Assembly: GCA_031257235.1 (NCBI GenBank)
Contig: JAIRPA010000024.1
Coordinates: 1-16,465 of the forward strand
DNA: 16,465 bases
From: Burkholderiales bacterium
Lineage (GTDB): Bacteria > Pseudomonadota > Gammaproteobacteria > Burkholderiales > Casimicrobiaceae
Direction of reading: 5' to 3'
The notes below the pieces were generated by a model, which was not told where the DNA came from, did not search any database, and saw only the letters and a list, made by a program, of their open reading frames with translations. This document shows, piece by piece, positions 6,966 through 14,344 of this stretch (the stretch's first letter is position 1; each line of letters starts with the position of its first letter). A program made the translations under genes and the position numbers.

Positions 6966-6997
6966 AAAAAAGTAACCGGCTTCGCCGGTACTTTTTT
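6966..6997. terminator. Bidirectional terminator-like hairpin in copy 2
   Basis: A6 then GT, one bulged A, ACCGGC, loop TTC, GCCGGT, AC and T6. As in copies 1 and 3 there are eight stem base pairs, a 3-nt loop, a single bulge and A6/T6 flanks, but the stem bases differ on both arms. It lies in a divergent spacer, not behind a gene, so a simple role in ending a neighbouring gene is not obvious. Confidence 0.6.
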
Positions 6998-7009
6998 GCT
7001 CACTCTTAC

Positions 7010-7039
7010 CGGCAAAAAGTAGGGGTTTACTTTTTGCCG
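7010..7039. repeat. 12-bp hairpin of the repeat core, copy 2 (inverted)
   Basis: A perfect 12-bp stem (7010-7021 with 7028-7039) with loop GGGGTT. The arms are identical to those of copy 3 and the loop is its reverse complement, so this is the same hairpin turned around. Confidence 0.88.
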
Positions 7040-7126
7040 CCCCTCCCAGGGATCAGAAGTCAGGGATCAGAAACATCGGCGCAAATGTGGTGTATCAAGT
7101 TGTACGGAGAAGCTACCTTTAACTCG

Positions 7127-7170
7127 TCATTGCGGGCAGACCTGCCGCAGGCAGGCAGACCCGCAATCCG
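7127..7170. repeat. ATTGCGGG...CCCGCAAT palindromic repeat
   Basis: Inverted arms ATTGCGGG (7129-7136) and CCCGCAAT (7160-7167) enclose a second palindromic core built on CCTGC/GCAGG. The outer arms match the ATTGCG palindrome found in copies 1 and 2, so it is a solo module of the same dispersed family. Such short genomic palindromes are common in proteobacterial genomes and carry no gene. Confidence 0.7.
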
Positions 7171-7559
7171 GTTTTTATCACATCATTTAAAAACTCCCGG
7201 CTTTTCCGCGCCAAATTATTGCATGCAAATGGTTTCGCATTCCGAAACAATTTAGAATGTAGTCCTAAATGTTGTATTTGTGCTAAAAGAAAAGTTTTAC
7301 CGCTCATGCCCGAAATATTGCCCTTCAATCTGATATATTGACCGTTCGCCACAGAATAATATCTTTTATGGCATAAATTGCTACCGAATAGCATAAAAAA
7401 GCGGGGTTTTCGGTATTCCCTTTGACTGACAAAACTTCGCCGTTCGTCAACTCCATAAAGCATGAAATTTGAATTACGCTTATTTTTTCATCATGCTCAC
7501 TTGGAATATGAGCGCTTCATTCCAGCGGTTTGCGTAATGAAACGCCAAAGGAAGGGACT
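7171..7559 (+). other. Gene-free AT-richer spacer upstream of pilV
   Basis: This 389-bp stretch is visibly richer in A and T than the genes around it and has no credible protein gene. Open frames in it lack a good ribosome binding site and run into the palindromic repeat. It must hold the pil promoter. The best sigma70-like pair seen is TTGACC (7338-7343) with TATCTT (7360-7365) at 16 bp, which is weak. An imperfect stem (7512-7521 with 7536-7545, nine of ten pairs) stands just before the pilV ribosome binding site. Confidence 0.5.
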
Positions 7560-8087
7560 ATGAACACGTTACATTTCAATGCTTATAAAAATATCCGCGG
7601 CTTTATGCTGTTGGAGGTGTTGGTTTCCGTATTGATCTTCGCTTTTGGCGTGGTGGCGCTCATGGGTTTGCAAGCCCGCGCGATGGGAACCAGCACGGAA
7701 TCCAACGTTCGTGCGGAAGCCATGTACTTGGCGCGCAGTTACGTGGGAGAAATGTGGGCGGCGGGCGTGGGTGACGTTCAAGGCGCGGAAGCCGCTTTTC
7801 GGGAAAACGGCGCGTTTCATCAAAAAATGCACAATCGCCTGATCGCGGATTTGCCCGGGGCGCAAGACGCCGCGCCCGGAAACAAATCCAATCCCGAAGT
7901 GGTCATTGAATCCGCCGCGGGTTTGGCGGACAACGCCGTGCGCGTGCTCATCACGATTTATTGGGTTGAACCTTCCGCGCAAAACCCGGATGGCAGCCCT
8001 GTCGTTCATTCGTACACGGAAGAAAGTTTCATCGGCAGTAACGTGAAGCCGGGCGCCGCAAGCGACCCGGATGACAATAATCCTTAA
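7560..8087 (+). CDS. pilV: Type IV pilus minor pilin PilV
   Basis: A 175-residue prepilin-like protein. A short positively charged leader ends in the prepilin peptidase site RGFMLLEV: cleavage after G14, methylated F15, and the helix-packing Glu at +5 (E19). This is followed by a hydrophobic helix (about 17-38) and ALMGLQARAMGTS with a downstream EAMYLARSYVGEMW, the usual PilV layout. It should sit in the inner membrane and then in the priming/tip complex of the type IV pilus with PilW, PilX and PilY1. The ATG at 7560 is chosen because GGAAGGG lies directly upstream; an in-frame ATG at 7530 has no such site. It is the first gene of the operon, 14 bp before pilW. No fimT/fimU gene precedes it in the window. 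Confidence 0.88.
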   Translation: MNTLHFNAYKNIRGFMLLEVLVSVLIFAFGVVALMGLQARAMGTSTESNVRAEAMYLARSYVGEMWAAGVGDVQGAEAAFRENGAFHQKMHNRLIADLPGAQDAAPGNKSNPEVVIESAAGLADNAVRVLITIYWVEPSAQNPDGSPVVHSYTEESFIGSNVKPGAASDPDDNNP

Positions 8088-8101
8088 AAGAGCGTGACGC
8101 C

Positions 8102-9370
8102 ATGTTTGCCACCACACAAAAATACAGACGCCAACTCGGATTCACGCTTGTGGAGTTGATGGTCGGGGTTTTGATCGGAACCGCCGCGATGGTCATCACG
8201 TATCAGATTTATGATCGCGCGCAAGCCGCACAAAGAAGTTTATCCACCGTCAACGAAGCGCAATTAACGGGGTTGTACGCGATGCGGATGTTGGAACACA
8301 ACATCAGCAACGCGGGCGCGGTCATCATGGCAAACCGCAAAGGCGCCGACGACACCACATTGAATTTAAACAAGTGTCCGATTACCACGATGAATCAGGT
8401 GACGGCGGGCGATTTTCCGCAAGACGCCGCCGCGCCGCGTTCCAACATGACGCTGTATCCGATTCCCGCGTTGATTCTGCCCAATCCGCAGGCGCCGAAC
8501 TTCGATATTTTGAACGTGTTTTACGCGCAAACGGATAACGCCGACACGCCGCTTCGGTTTACGGGGTCGGGGTCAACGATTACGGTTGAACGGGCTTATA
8601 TCATGCGGCAAAACTCCGTGTTGGTTGATGTGAACAATGCGGCGGGAACGTGCCGGCTCACCATGGTGACCGGCATTCAAAAAGACGCCGCCACCGACAA
8701 TTGGATCGTTTCTTTGTCGCCGCCGCTTCAATCCGCCTCCTCCCAATTGATTGATTTGGGCAGAGCCACGTGGCGCACCTTTTATGTGAACCCCGCCAAC
8801 AACACGCTCAACATGGTGACGTGGATGCCCAATCTTGATAACAACAATACTTCCATTAGCTTTACCAATCGGGTGGACGCGATTGCGTCGAACGTGGTCG
8901 CGTTTCACGCGCAGTACGGCGTGGACACGGGGGGCGGCGCCAACGGGGAGCCGGACGGCGTGGTGGATACGTGGTTCAACGCGGGGAATGAATCGACGGC
9001 GAAAGACGCTTTGGAGTTAGGAAGGTTTTTACCGAATGCGTCGAGCCAAACAGCGGCAGTCGACATCAGTCAAATCAGAGTATTGCGTGTGGGGATTGTG
9101 TTGCGCACCGAGGAGCCGGTGAAAGTCATCCGCAATTCCGATAACAACTCCATTCAAGAGGGCGGCGTTTTGGATCAACCGACTTCTTTGACCCTGTTTG
9201 GCACCTGTGGCACCAGCGCGTGCGTTCCCGTGACGGTTCTTTTACCGGTAGACGAGAACCCCGATTTAATTTATCGCCATCGTGCTTATGAAACCGTGAT
9301 CCAGATGCAAAACGTGATTTGGAATCAAAAACAAAACGCTAGTAGTCAGGCTAGTGGGAGGACACCATAA
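8102..9370 (+). CDS. pilW: Type IV pilus minor pilin PilW
   Basis: A 422-residue minor pilin. The prepilin site is QLGFTLVELMVGVLIG: cleavage after G13, F14 as mature N-terminus, Glu at +5 (E18), then a hydrophobic helix to about residue 33. The long C-terminal part is beta-rich and contains the PilW-type stretch ANGEPDGVVDTWF (about 281-293) and an SQIRVLRVGIVLRTEE segment. At over 400 residues it is longer than many PilW proteins. It sits between pilV and pilX; its stop overlaps the pilX start by one base (TAATG), which suggests translational coupling. The start has only a weak GAG ribosome binding site. Confidence 0.86.
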   Translation: MFATTQKYRRQLGFTLVELMVGVLIGTAAMVITYQIYDRAQAAQRSLSTVNEAQLTGLYAMRMLEHNISNAGAVIMANRKGADDTTLNLNKCPITTMNQVTAGDFPQDAAAPRSNMTLYPIPALILPNPQAPNFDILNVFYAQTDNADTPLRFTGSGSTITVERAYIMRQNSVLVDVNNAAGTCRLTMVTGIQKDAATDNWIVSLSPPLQSASSQLIDLGRATWRTFYVNPANNTLNMVTWMPNLDNNNTSISFTNRVDAIASNVVAFHAQYGVDTGGGANGEPDGVVDTWFNAGNESTAKDALELGRFLPNASSQTAAVDISQIRVLRVGIVLRTEEPVKVIRNSDNNSIQEGGVLDQPTSLTLFGTCGTSACVPVTVLLPVDENPDLIYRHRAYETVIQMQNVIWNQKQNASSQASGRTP

Positions 9371-9996
9371 TGAGAACCCATCACAACTTTTACGGACGCA
9401 CAAAAGAGCGTGGCGTGGTGTTGATTATCACCATGTTGATATTGACGGCGATGTTGTTCATTGCCTCCGCAGTCATGCGTTCATCGGATACTTCCGTGTT
9501 TGCGGTCAACAACATGGCGTTTCGTCAATGCGCGGAATCGTCGATGCACTTTGCGATTGAAGATGCGATGAATAAAATCGCCGGCGCGTTTAAGGTTGAC
9601 CCGTATTTAGATAAAGAGATACACGCAAACGGGATTCCCAATGTGTCGTTGAATCGTTTGCCGACCAACGAAGACGGCATCCCGAAGGTATTGACGGGAG
9701 AGAGTGCCGGAGACGCGGCGGTATTAAAGCAAGAGGTTGACAGCTGCAACGTGAGGCTTTCTTATACGGTAGAACAGATGTGCGACGGCTTAGAAAAAAT
9801 GCCGCCGACGGCGGATAAGTGCGTGTTCAGCACCACAGAAGGCGGGGTCAGCGAAGACGGATGGATTCCGGTCATAGACGGGGAACAAGGCTTTGGCTTG
9901 GCAAAAACCCACAGTAATCCGGTTTATCGTGTCACCGTTCGCGCGGACGGTCCCAAAAACACCGTCGTGTACGCACAGGCTTTTTTGCACTTTTAA
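9370..9996 (+). CDS. pilX: Type IV pilus assembly protein PilX
   Basis: A 208-residue protein with a basic leader and a PilX-type N-terminus KERGVVLIITMLILTAMLF: a likely cleavage after G15, no Glu at +5 (Ile20), and a hydrophobic helix to about residue 36. It is followed by FRQCAESSMHFAIEDAM, where PilX proteins usually carry an Ala/Glu-rich helix. The rest is not similar to anything I recognise beyond position in the operon. Four Cys (C54, and three between about 122 and 156) could form disulfides. The ATG at 9370 overlaps the pilW stop and has GGGAGG upstream. The assignment leans on N-terminal pattern and on the pilV-W-X-Y1 order. Confidence 0.78.
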   Translation: MRTHHNFYGRTKERGVVLIITMLILTAMLFIASAVMRSSDTSVFAVNNMAFRQCAESSMHFAIEDAMNKIAGAFKVDPYLDKEIHANGIPNVSLNRLPTNEDGIPKVLTGESAGDAAVLKQEVDSCNVRLSYTVEQMCDGLEKMPPTADKCVFSTTEGGVSEDGWIPVIDGEQGFGLAKTHSNPVYRVTVRADGPKNTVVYAQAFLHF

Positions 9997-10108
9997 AGAA
10001 TTAAAATTTAAGATAGCTGTATTGAATTGATTCGGCAAATGTCCGTGACGGCACCCGGTGTGCCGGGCGGATTGAACATAAAGATTGATGAAACAAAGGG
10101 GGCTCATC

Positions 10109-13100
10109 ATGAAACGCAAGACTTTAACCAATCTTTCGCGCGCGCTCGCACTTTTTTCCTGCGCGTTGGGCGGAGGCATCATCGCCGTGAACGCGTGGGC
10201 GCAAACGCCTCATCTTGACCCGGATAATCCAAACGCGCCGGTGATCATTGCCGATGAGCCCTTGGGGAGTTTAGGTGTCACGCCGATCAACTTAATGCTT
10301 TTGGCGGATGATTCGGGCAGTATGTTGTGGACGTTCGCGCCGGAAGATATGGGGGACGTGCCTCGTGCGTGTTGGTATCCTGCCAACAACGGCGGTATGT
10401 TTTGTTCTCCGGCGAGTGCTTCGTGTCGTGTGACGAATGTCTGCGGGTATCCGTATCCGAACCCTGATCCCAAAGCCGCGACGGAAAAAGAAAGAGAACT
10501 TCACGCGGTCAAAATTTTTCATCCGCAGTTTTTTGCCTATGCCTTCAATAAAATGGCGTATAACCCGCTCTTTACTTATACGCCGCCGATTGTGATGGAC
10601 GTGGACGGCGTGAAAAAAAACCTGCCGTCGATGAAAGACGCGAGCAACAACTGGACAAAAGTCGGCTGGCCCGAAACCGCCGGTTTTGCGAATACATCAA
10701 GCCGTATTACCCGCCCTCAAGGCGCGCCGGTTTTTTTGGACTTCACCAAGTTTACGGATGCCAATAAATACAAACAGGATGAAGACTTTATGGCGGCGCG
10801 CGCTTATACCGCCGCGCGGTTGGAGTCTTTGCGTAAAAGATACATCACCGATTCGGCGGGGGCGGAACAGCTTGCCGAAGCGGATAAGCTGGGCGACCCT
10901 GCGCGCGATTTTGTCGCGCCATTGCATTACTTTAAAACGCGCGTGAAATGGTGTCGTTACTATCAATCCATTGATGCTTCGTCAGACGGCAACAAAAAAA
11001 CACCGGAGACGTACATCGAAGGCTCGTTGTTCATGGGGTCTGCCTCTGCCGAAGATTGCAGAAACGATCGCACCGAGCTTTATCGTTATCCGTACTTTTA
11101 CAACCCGTCCGGCACGTTTGACGAAGCCCGGCACGGGAAAAAAGCGCCGTTTGAAGTGGTGGTTTTGGATTACACCGTCACCGATGCCGCAAAATTGGCG
11201 AGCCTCATGGTGCATAAGATCACCGACGAACAGGGCAACGATGTGGTCGTCACACGTTCGTATGAGCAAGAATTAGAAAATTACGCCAATTGGTACGCTT
11301 ACTACAGCAATAAAACGGTGGCGATGAGAACGGTGGCGTCTTTTGCCTTATCGGGCATTGATTTAAAACATCCGTTGCAAGTCGGGTTTTCGGTGTTGAA
11401 CAACAGCAGTGCCGCGACCACGTCTTTATTAACCGACATGAACAATAAAGCGAATCGGTTTCAAGTGTACAAAACCTTGTTGGAACACGGAGTGACCGGC
11501 AACAAAGACACGCCGCTTAAAGCCGGGGTGGACAACATCAGAAACGCTTTTTATCGGGATGCCGGCAAAACGTTGAAAACCTGTTCGCGCAATTACACGG
11601 TGGCTATCAGTGACGGTCTTTGGAACGACACAAGTTCATCGGTCGGCAATTTAGACGACAGAGTCACGGTGGAGCACAAAGGCACAAAAATATTGGGCGT
11701 GGAATTAATTGCAGACAAACCGTTTCCCGCGCCGATTCGTGAAAATCCGAGTGCCTCTGCCAACGGCACGCTTGCCGACACCGCGATGAAGGGGTGGATC
11801 ACTCCGTTAAACAGCGGAAAGCCGGACACCACGATGCAAGACCCGGCAGAATGGACGCACGTCAATTTGATCGGCTTATCGTACGCGACGGAAATTTTTA
11901 CCATGCCCGCGAAAGATCAAGCCGCGCTTGACGCGCTTTCGTTTGGCGAGTTGACGTGGGAAAAACAAAACGCGATCTTGAATCAAATCGCCAACGGGAA
12001 AGTGAATTGGTCGGCACCGGAAAAAAATAAAAGTTCGGCGGCGGAAGATTTCTGGCATGCCACCTTGACCGGGTTTGGTTCGTTCACGGCGTCCTCGAAT
12101 CCGCAAAGTTTCTTTACGTCCATTGAAGAAGGGTCGAACGCGTATCAATTGGGTTTGCGTTATATCTTAAACCGGCACGGGGCGGGCTCTGAATCCGCGC
12201 TTCCTCCCGGGCATGGATGCGAGGCGAAGTATCACGCCGGCTATTTGAAAGGGTGGGCGGGCGATGTCATCAAAGGAGAGTTAAATTGTAATCTTTTAGG
12301 GGTGTTGCAAACGCCCAAGGTGATTTGGGACGCTTCAAAGGCATTTAATGACCGCTACGAGCTCAACAAAGAGGGCTGGTGGAAGTCGGGCAACCGCAAT
12401 ATCAGCACCGTCAAAGTTGACGGAAGTACGCAAACACAGGTTGATTTTCAATACGAAAACCTGTCTGCCGCGCAACGCAACGTATTAGGCGCCGATGCCG
12501 CCGAACAAAAAGCGATTATTGATTACTTAAGAGGCAACAACCAATATGAAATCAATAACGAATTTAACCCCTTTGCGCCGCAAGACGCGAATAAACCGAT
12601 ACACGCTTTCCGCTCTCGGTATGGCGAACTCTACGCCGTCAATGACGGGGGAGCCATCAAATACGGACACCGTCCTTTGGGGGATATTGTTCACGCGGAA
12701 CCCGTGATGATGGATCCGCCCGCCTTTGTCTTTGATGAAAAGATAGATAAGGGCTATGCGGCATTCAAAGAACAGTATAAAGAACGTCCGCGCGTGGTGT
12801 TTGTGGCCAGTAACGACGGCATGTTGCACGCCTTTGACGATAACGGCAAAGAATTATGGGCGTTTATTCCGCCGGAGCTTTTGCGCAGCACGCGCGGGAT
12901 TGAACATTTGGCGCGTTTGTCGCCCAACGCGGACGAAACGTGGAAACACTATTACTACGTGGATGCTCCGCCGCGCGTGATAGACGTTGATATGAACGCC
13001 GGCACCGGCTCGTCGCCGGATTGGCACACGGTTTTGGTCGGCGGGATGGGCAAAGGGGGCACCTCTTACTACGCGCTGGACGTGACGCAGGGTCATCAAC

Positions 13101-14260
13101 AACGAGGGAGTTTTATGTGGACGTTCACCGACACGGACATGGGTTATACCTATGGACGCGCGTTGATTGTCAAAACCAAAAACGCAGGCTGGGGCGGGAA
13201 GTGGGTCGCCATTGTGCCTTCGGGGTTGAATAACGTCGCGACCAATGATTTGTCCGCAGGCGGGAGCGGAAAAGGCGTTCTTTACTTCGTTGATATCGCC
13301 AGCGGAAAACGGATACACAAAATAGAGTTGCCGTCATTGCCGCAACAGGGGAATACCACCCAACCCACCGGGCTTACTTATATTCGCGGGTACATCAACG
13401 CAGGAGATGAGTCCAGCGATCAAACCGTGTTGAATGTTTACGGCGGCGATCAGTTTGGCAATGTGTGGCGCTTTGATTTAACCGACACCAATAAAGATAA
13501 TTGGTCGGTCGAACGGATTGCCACTTTAACGGACAATTCACGAAAAGGTGATAACAACAATATGAGTCATGCCCCGCAGCCGATCAACACGGAGCCGGCG
13601 ATGGAGATCGTCAAATTAAGCGGCGGCGGCACCGAGCGTTGGATCATCGTCGGCACCGGTCGCTTTTACGATGAAAAAGACGTGTACAACAAGGTAGACA
13701 ATCGTTATCCTGCGTTGCGGCACGGCATGTACGTCTTCAAAGACGGTTCGCGCGCCAATAGTGACCCGACCTTAAAAACGAGTTCGCCGTTGACGCAAGA
13801 AGATTTTTACAACGCCACCAACCTAGAAACCTTACCGTCAACTTTGGACGGCAAAAAAGGATGGGTGGACTACTTCGATGATTATGATCTTGCCGAGGGT
13901 TTTCAAGTCATCACGAATCCGGTTTCCGTGATGGGCATCGTGCTGTACACCGCCAACCGGTATATCTTGCCCGGCACGGAGCATCACGATATTTGTAAAA
14001 GCGCGCAGTTTGAGTCGATTTCCATCGCGCGTGATCTTAAAAATAACGGGAAACGGGTTGTGAACGAAAAAGGTCACGACGGCTTGGTCACGCCGATTGT
14101 CGGCGTGACGACAGACGGAAAGCTACGCTTTATTCTGGCGACCGATTCGCCCACCGGCGGGTCAACCGTCGTTGATCCGGCGGTCACGTTGTCCGGTGGC
14201 GGCGAGGGGGTCAATCCGCACCGAAGCACCATACGGTTTTTGGATGCCAAAAGTTATTGA
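10109..14260 (+). CDS. pilY1: Type IV pilus tip adhesin / biogenesis factor PilY1
   Basis: A 1383-residue secreted protein, longer than the 1161 aa PilY1 of Pseudomonas aeruginosa. A signal peptide ends at about NAWA/Q (cleavage 31-32). A VWA-like part follows, with the MIDAS sequence DDSGS at 67-71, the MIDAS Thr region DTPLKAG near 468 and AISDGLWN near 502, separated by a very large insertion. The PilY1 signatures NPLFTYTPP (about 152-160) and NYANWYAYY (391-399) are present. The C-terminal beta-propeller shows ASNDGMLHAFD (900-910), WHTVLVGGMGKGG, YGGDQFGNVWRFD (1111-1123) and GTGRF (1182-1186). Start: ATG at 10109 has AAGGGGG 6 nt upstream; frames opening at 10085 and 10088 overlap this site. 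It should act at the pilus tip in assembly, retraction control and adhesion. The pilX-pilY1 gap of 112 bp is larger than others in the operon. Confidence 0.93.
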   Translation: MKRKTLTNLSRALALFSCALGGGIIAVNAWAQTPHLDPDNPNAPVIIADEPLGSLGVTPINLMLLADDSGSMLWTFAPEDMGDVPRACWYPANNGGMFCSPASASCRVTNVCGYPYPNPDPKAATEKERELHAVKIFHPQFFAYAFNKMAYNPLFTYTPPIVMDVDGVKKNLPSMKDASNNWTKVGWPETAGFANTSSRITRPQGAPVFLDFTKFTDANKYKQDEDFMAARAYTAARLESLRKRYITDSAGAEQLAEADKLGDPARDFVAPLHYFKTRVKWCRYYQSIDASSDGNKKTPETYIEGSLFMGSASAEDCRNDRTELYRYPYFYNPSGTFDEARHGKKAPFEVVVLDYTVTDAAKLASLMVHKITDEQGNDVVVTRSYEQELENYANWYAYYSNKTVAMRTVASFALSGIDLKHPLQVGFSVLNNSSAATTSLLTDMNNKANRFQVYKTLLEHGVTGNKDTPLKAGVDNIRNAFYRDAGKTLKTCSRNYTVAISDGLWNDTSSSVGNLDDRVTVEHKGTKILGVELIADKPFPAPIRENPSASANGTLADTAMKGWITPLNSGKPDTTMQDPAEWTHVNLIGLSYATEIFTMPAKDQAALDALSFGELTWEKQNAILNQIANGKVNWSAPEKNKSSAAEDFWHATLTGFGSFTASSNPQSFFTSIEEGSNAYQLGLRYILNRHGAGSESALPPGHGCEAKYHAGYLKGWAGDVIKGELNCNLLGVLQTPKVIWDASKAFNDRYELNKEGWWKSGNRNISTVKVDGSTQTQVDFQYENLSAAQRNVLGADAAEQKAIIDYLRGNNQYEINNEFNPFAPQDANKPIHAFRSRYGELYAVNDGGAIKYGHRPLGDIVHAEPVMMDPPAFVFDEKIDKGYAAFKEQYKERPRVVFVASNDGMLHAFDDNGKELWAFIPPELLRSTRGIEHLARLSPNADETWKHYYYVDAPPRVIDVDMNAGTGSSPDWHTVLVGGMGKGGTSYYALDVTQGHQQRGSFMWTFTDTDMGYTYGRALIVKTKNAGWGGKWVAIVPSGLNNVATNDLSAGGSGKGVLYFVDIASGKRIHKIELPSLPQQGNTTQPTGLTYIRGYINAGDESSDQTVLNVYGGDQFGNVWRFDLTDTNKDNWSVERIATLTDNSRKGDNNNMSHAPQPINTEPAMEIVKLSGGGTERWIIVGTGRFYDEKDVYNKVDNRYPALRHGMYVFKDGSRANSDPTLKTSSPLTQEDFYNATNLETLPSTLDGKKGWVDYFDDYDLAEGFQVITNPVSVMGIVLYTANRYILPGTEHHDICKSAQFESISIARDLKNNGKRVVNEKGHDGLVTPIVGVTTDGKLRFILATDSPTGGSTVVDPAVTLSGGGEGVNPHRSTIRFLDAKSY

Positions 14261-14278
14261 TGAGTTGTGATTGAATAT

Positions 14279-14337
14279 GGGATCGTCGGCAACAAACGCT
14301 TCATTTGCTTTTTGCCGATGATCCCCAAAAAAGGGGG
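14279..14337 (+). promoter_or_regulatory. Hairpin overlapping a possible SD-sequestering stem before the RCC1 gene
   Basis: A 13-bp stem (14279-14291 with 14313-14325, one G-U pair) closes a 21-nt loop in the pilY1-RCC1 gap. It is not followed by a T-run, so it is not an intrinsic terminator. Right after it, CCCC (14323-14326) and the ribosome binding G-run (14333-14337) are separated by A6 and could pair. The two structures share the CCC at 14323-14325 and so exclude each other. A switch is inferred, not shown. Confidence 0.5.
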
Positions 14338-14344
14338 AACCATG

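Larger units (their letters stand above)
6866..7073 (-). repeat. Structured mosaic repeat, copy 2 (inverted core)
   Basis: A rearranged copy of the element in the sucC-pilV spacer. Heptads related to TCAGGGA run from 6866 to 6115-independent position 6115 is not meant: they span 6866-6915 and again 7046-7073, both in the same orientation rather than inverted, and both ending in CAGAAACA. Between them lie the palindrome with TCATTGCGGA and TCCGCAAT (6920-6946), the terminator-like hairpin (6966-6997), a 12-nt spacer (6998-7009) and the 12-bp hairpin (7010-7039). Relative to copies 1 and 3 this core is on the opposite strand. The hairpins, spacer length and palindromic module are all shared with copy 1. 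Confidence 0.85.

Noticed and set aside
7369..7382. TGGCA...TTGC resembling a sigma54 promoter upstream of pilV
   Set aside because: The distance between the GG and GC elements is two bases shorter than sigma54 tolerates.
7119..7463. Minus-strand open frame of 114 codons in the sucC-pilV spacer
   Set aside because: No recognisable family, no good ribosome binding site, and its last part is translated from the palindromic repeat at 7127-7170. Treated as a chance frame.
9343..9350. TAGTCAGG inside the end of pilW, matching the stop-codon/heptad junctions
   Set aside because: A single 8-base match inside a coding frame, with no further heptads; not distinguishable from chance.
10050..10064. 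GGCAC/GTGCC hairpin between pilX and pilY1
   Set aside because: Only 5 bp, no T-run, no clear link to a promoter or ribosome site; not listed as a terminator.
14267..14341. Upstream in-frame start for the RCC1 gene
   Set aside because: It would add 25 residues ahead of a clear signal peptide and would translate through the strong hairpin; the ATGs at 14342/14345 have a ribosome binding site and give a normal export signal.
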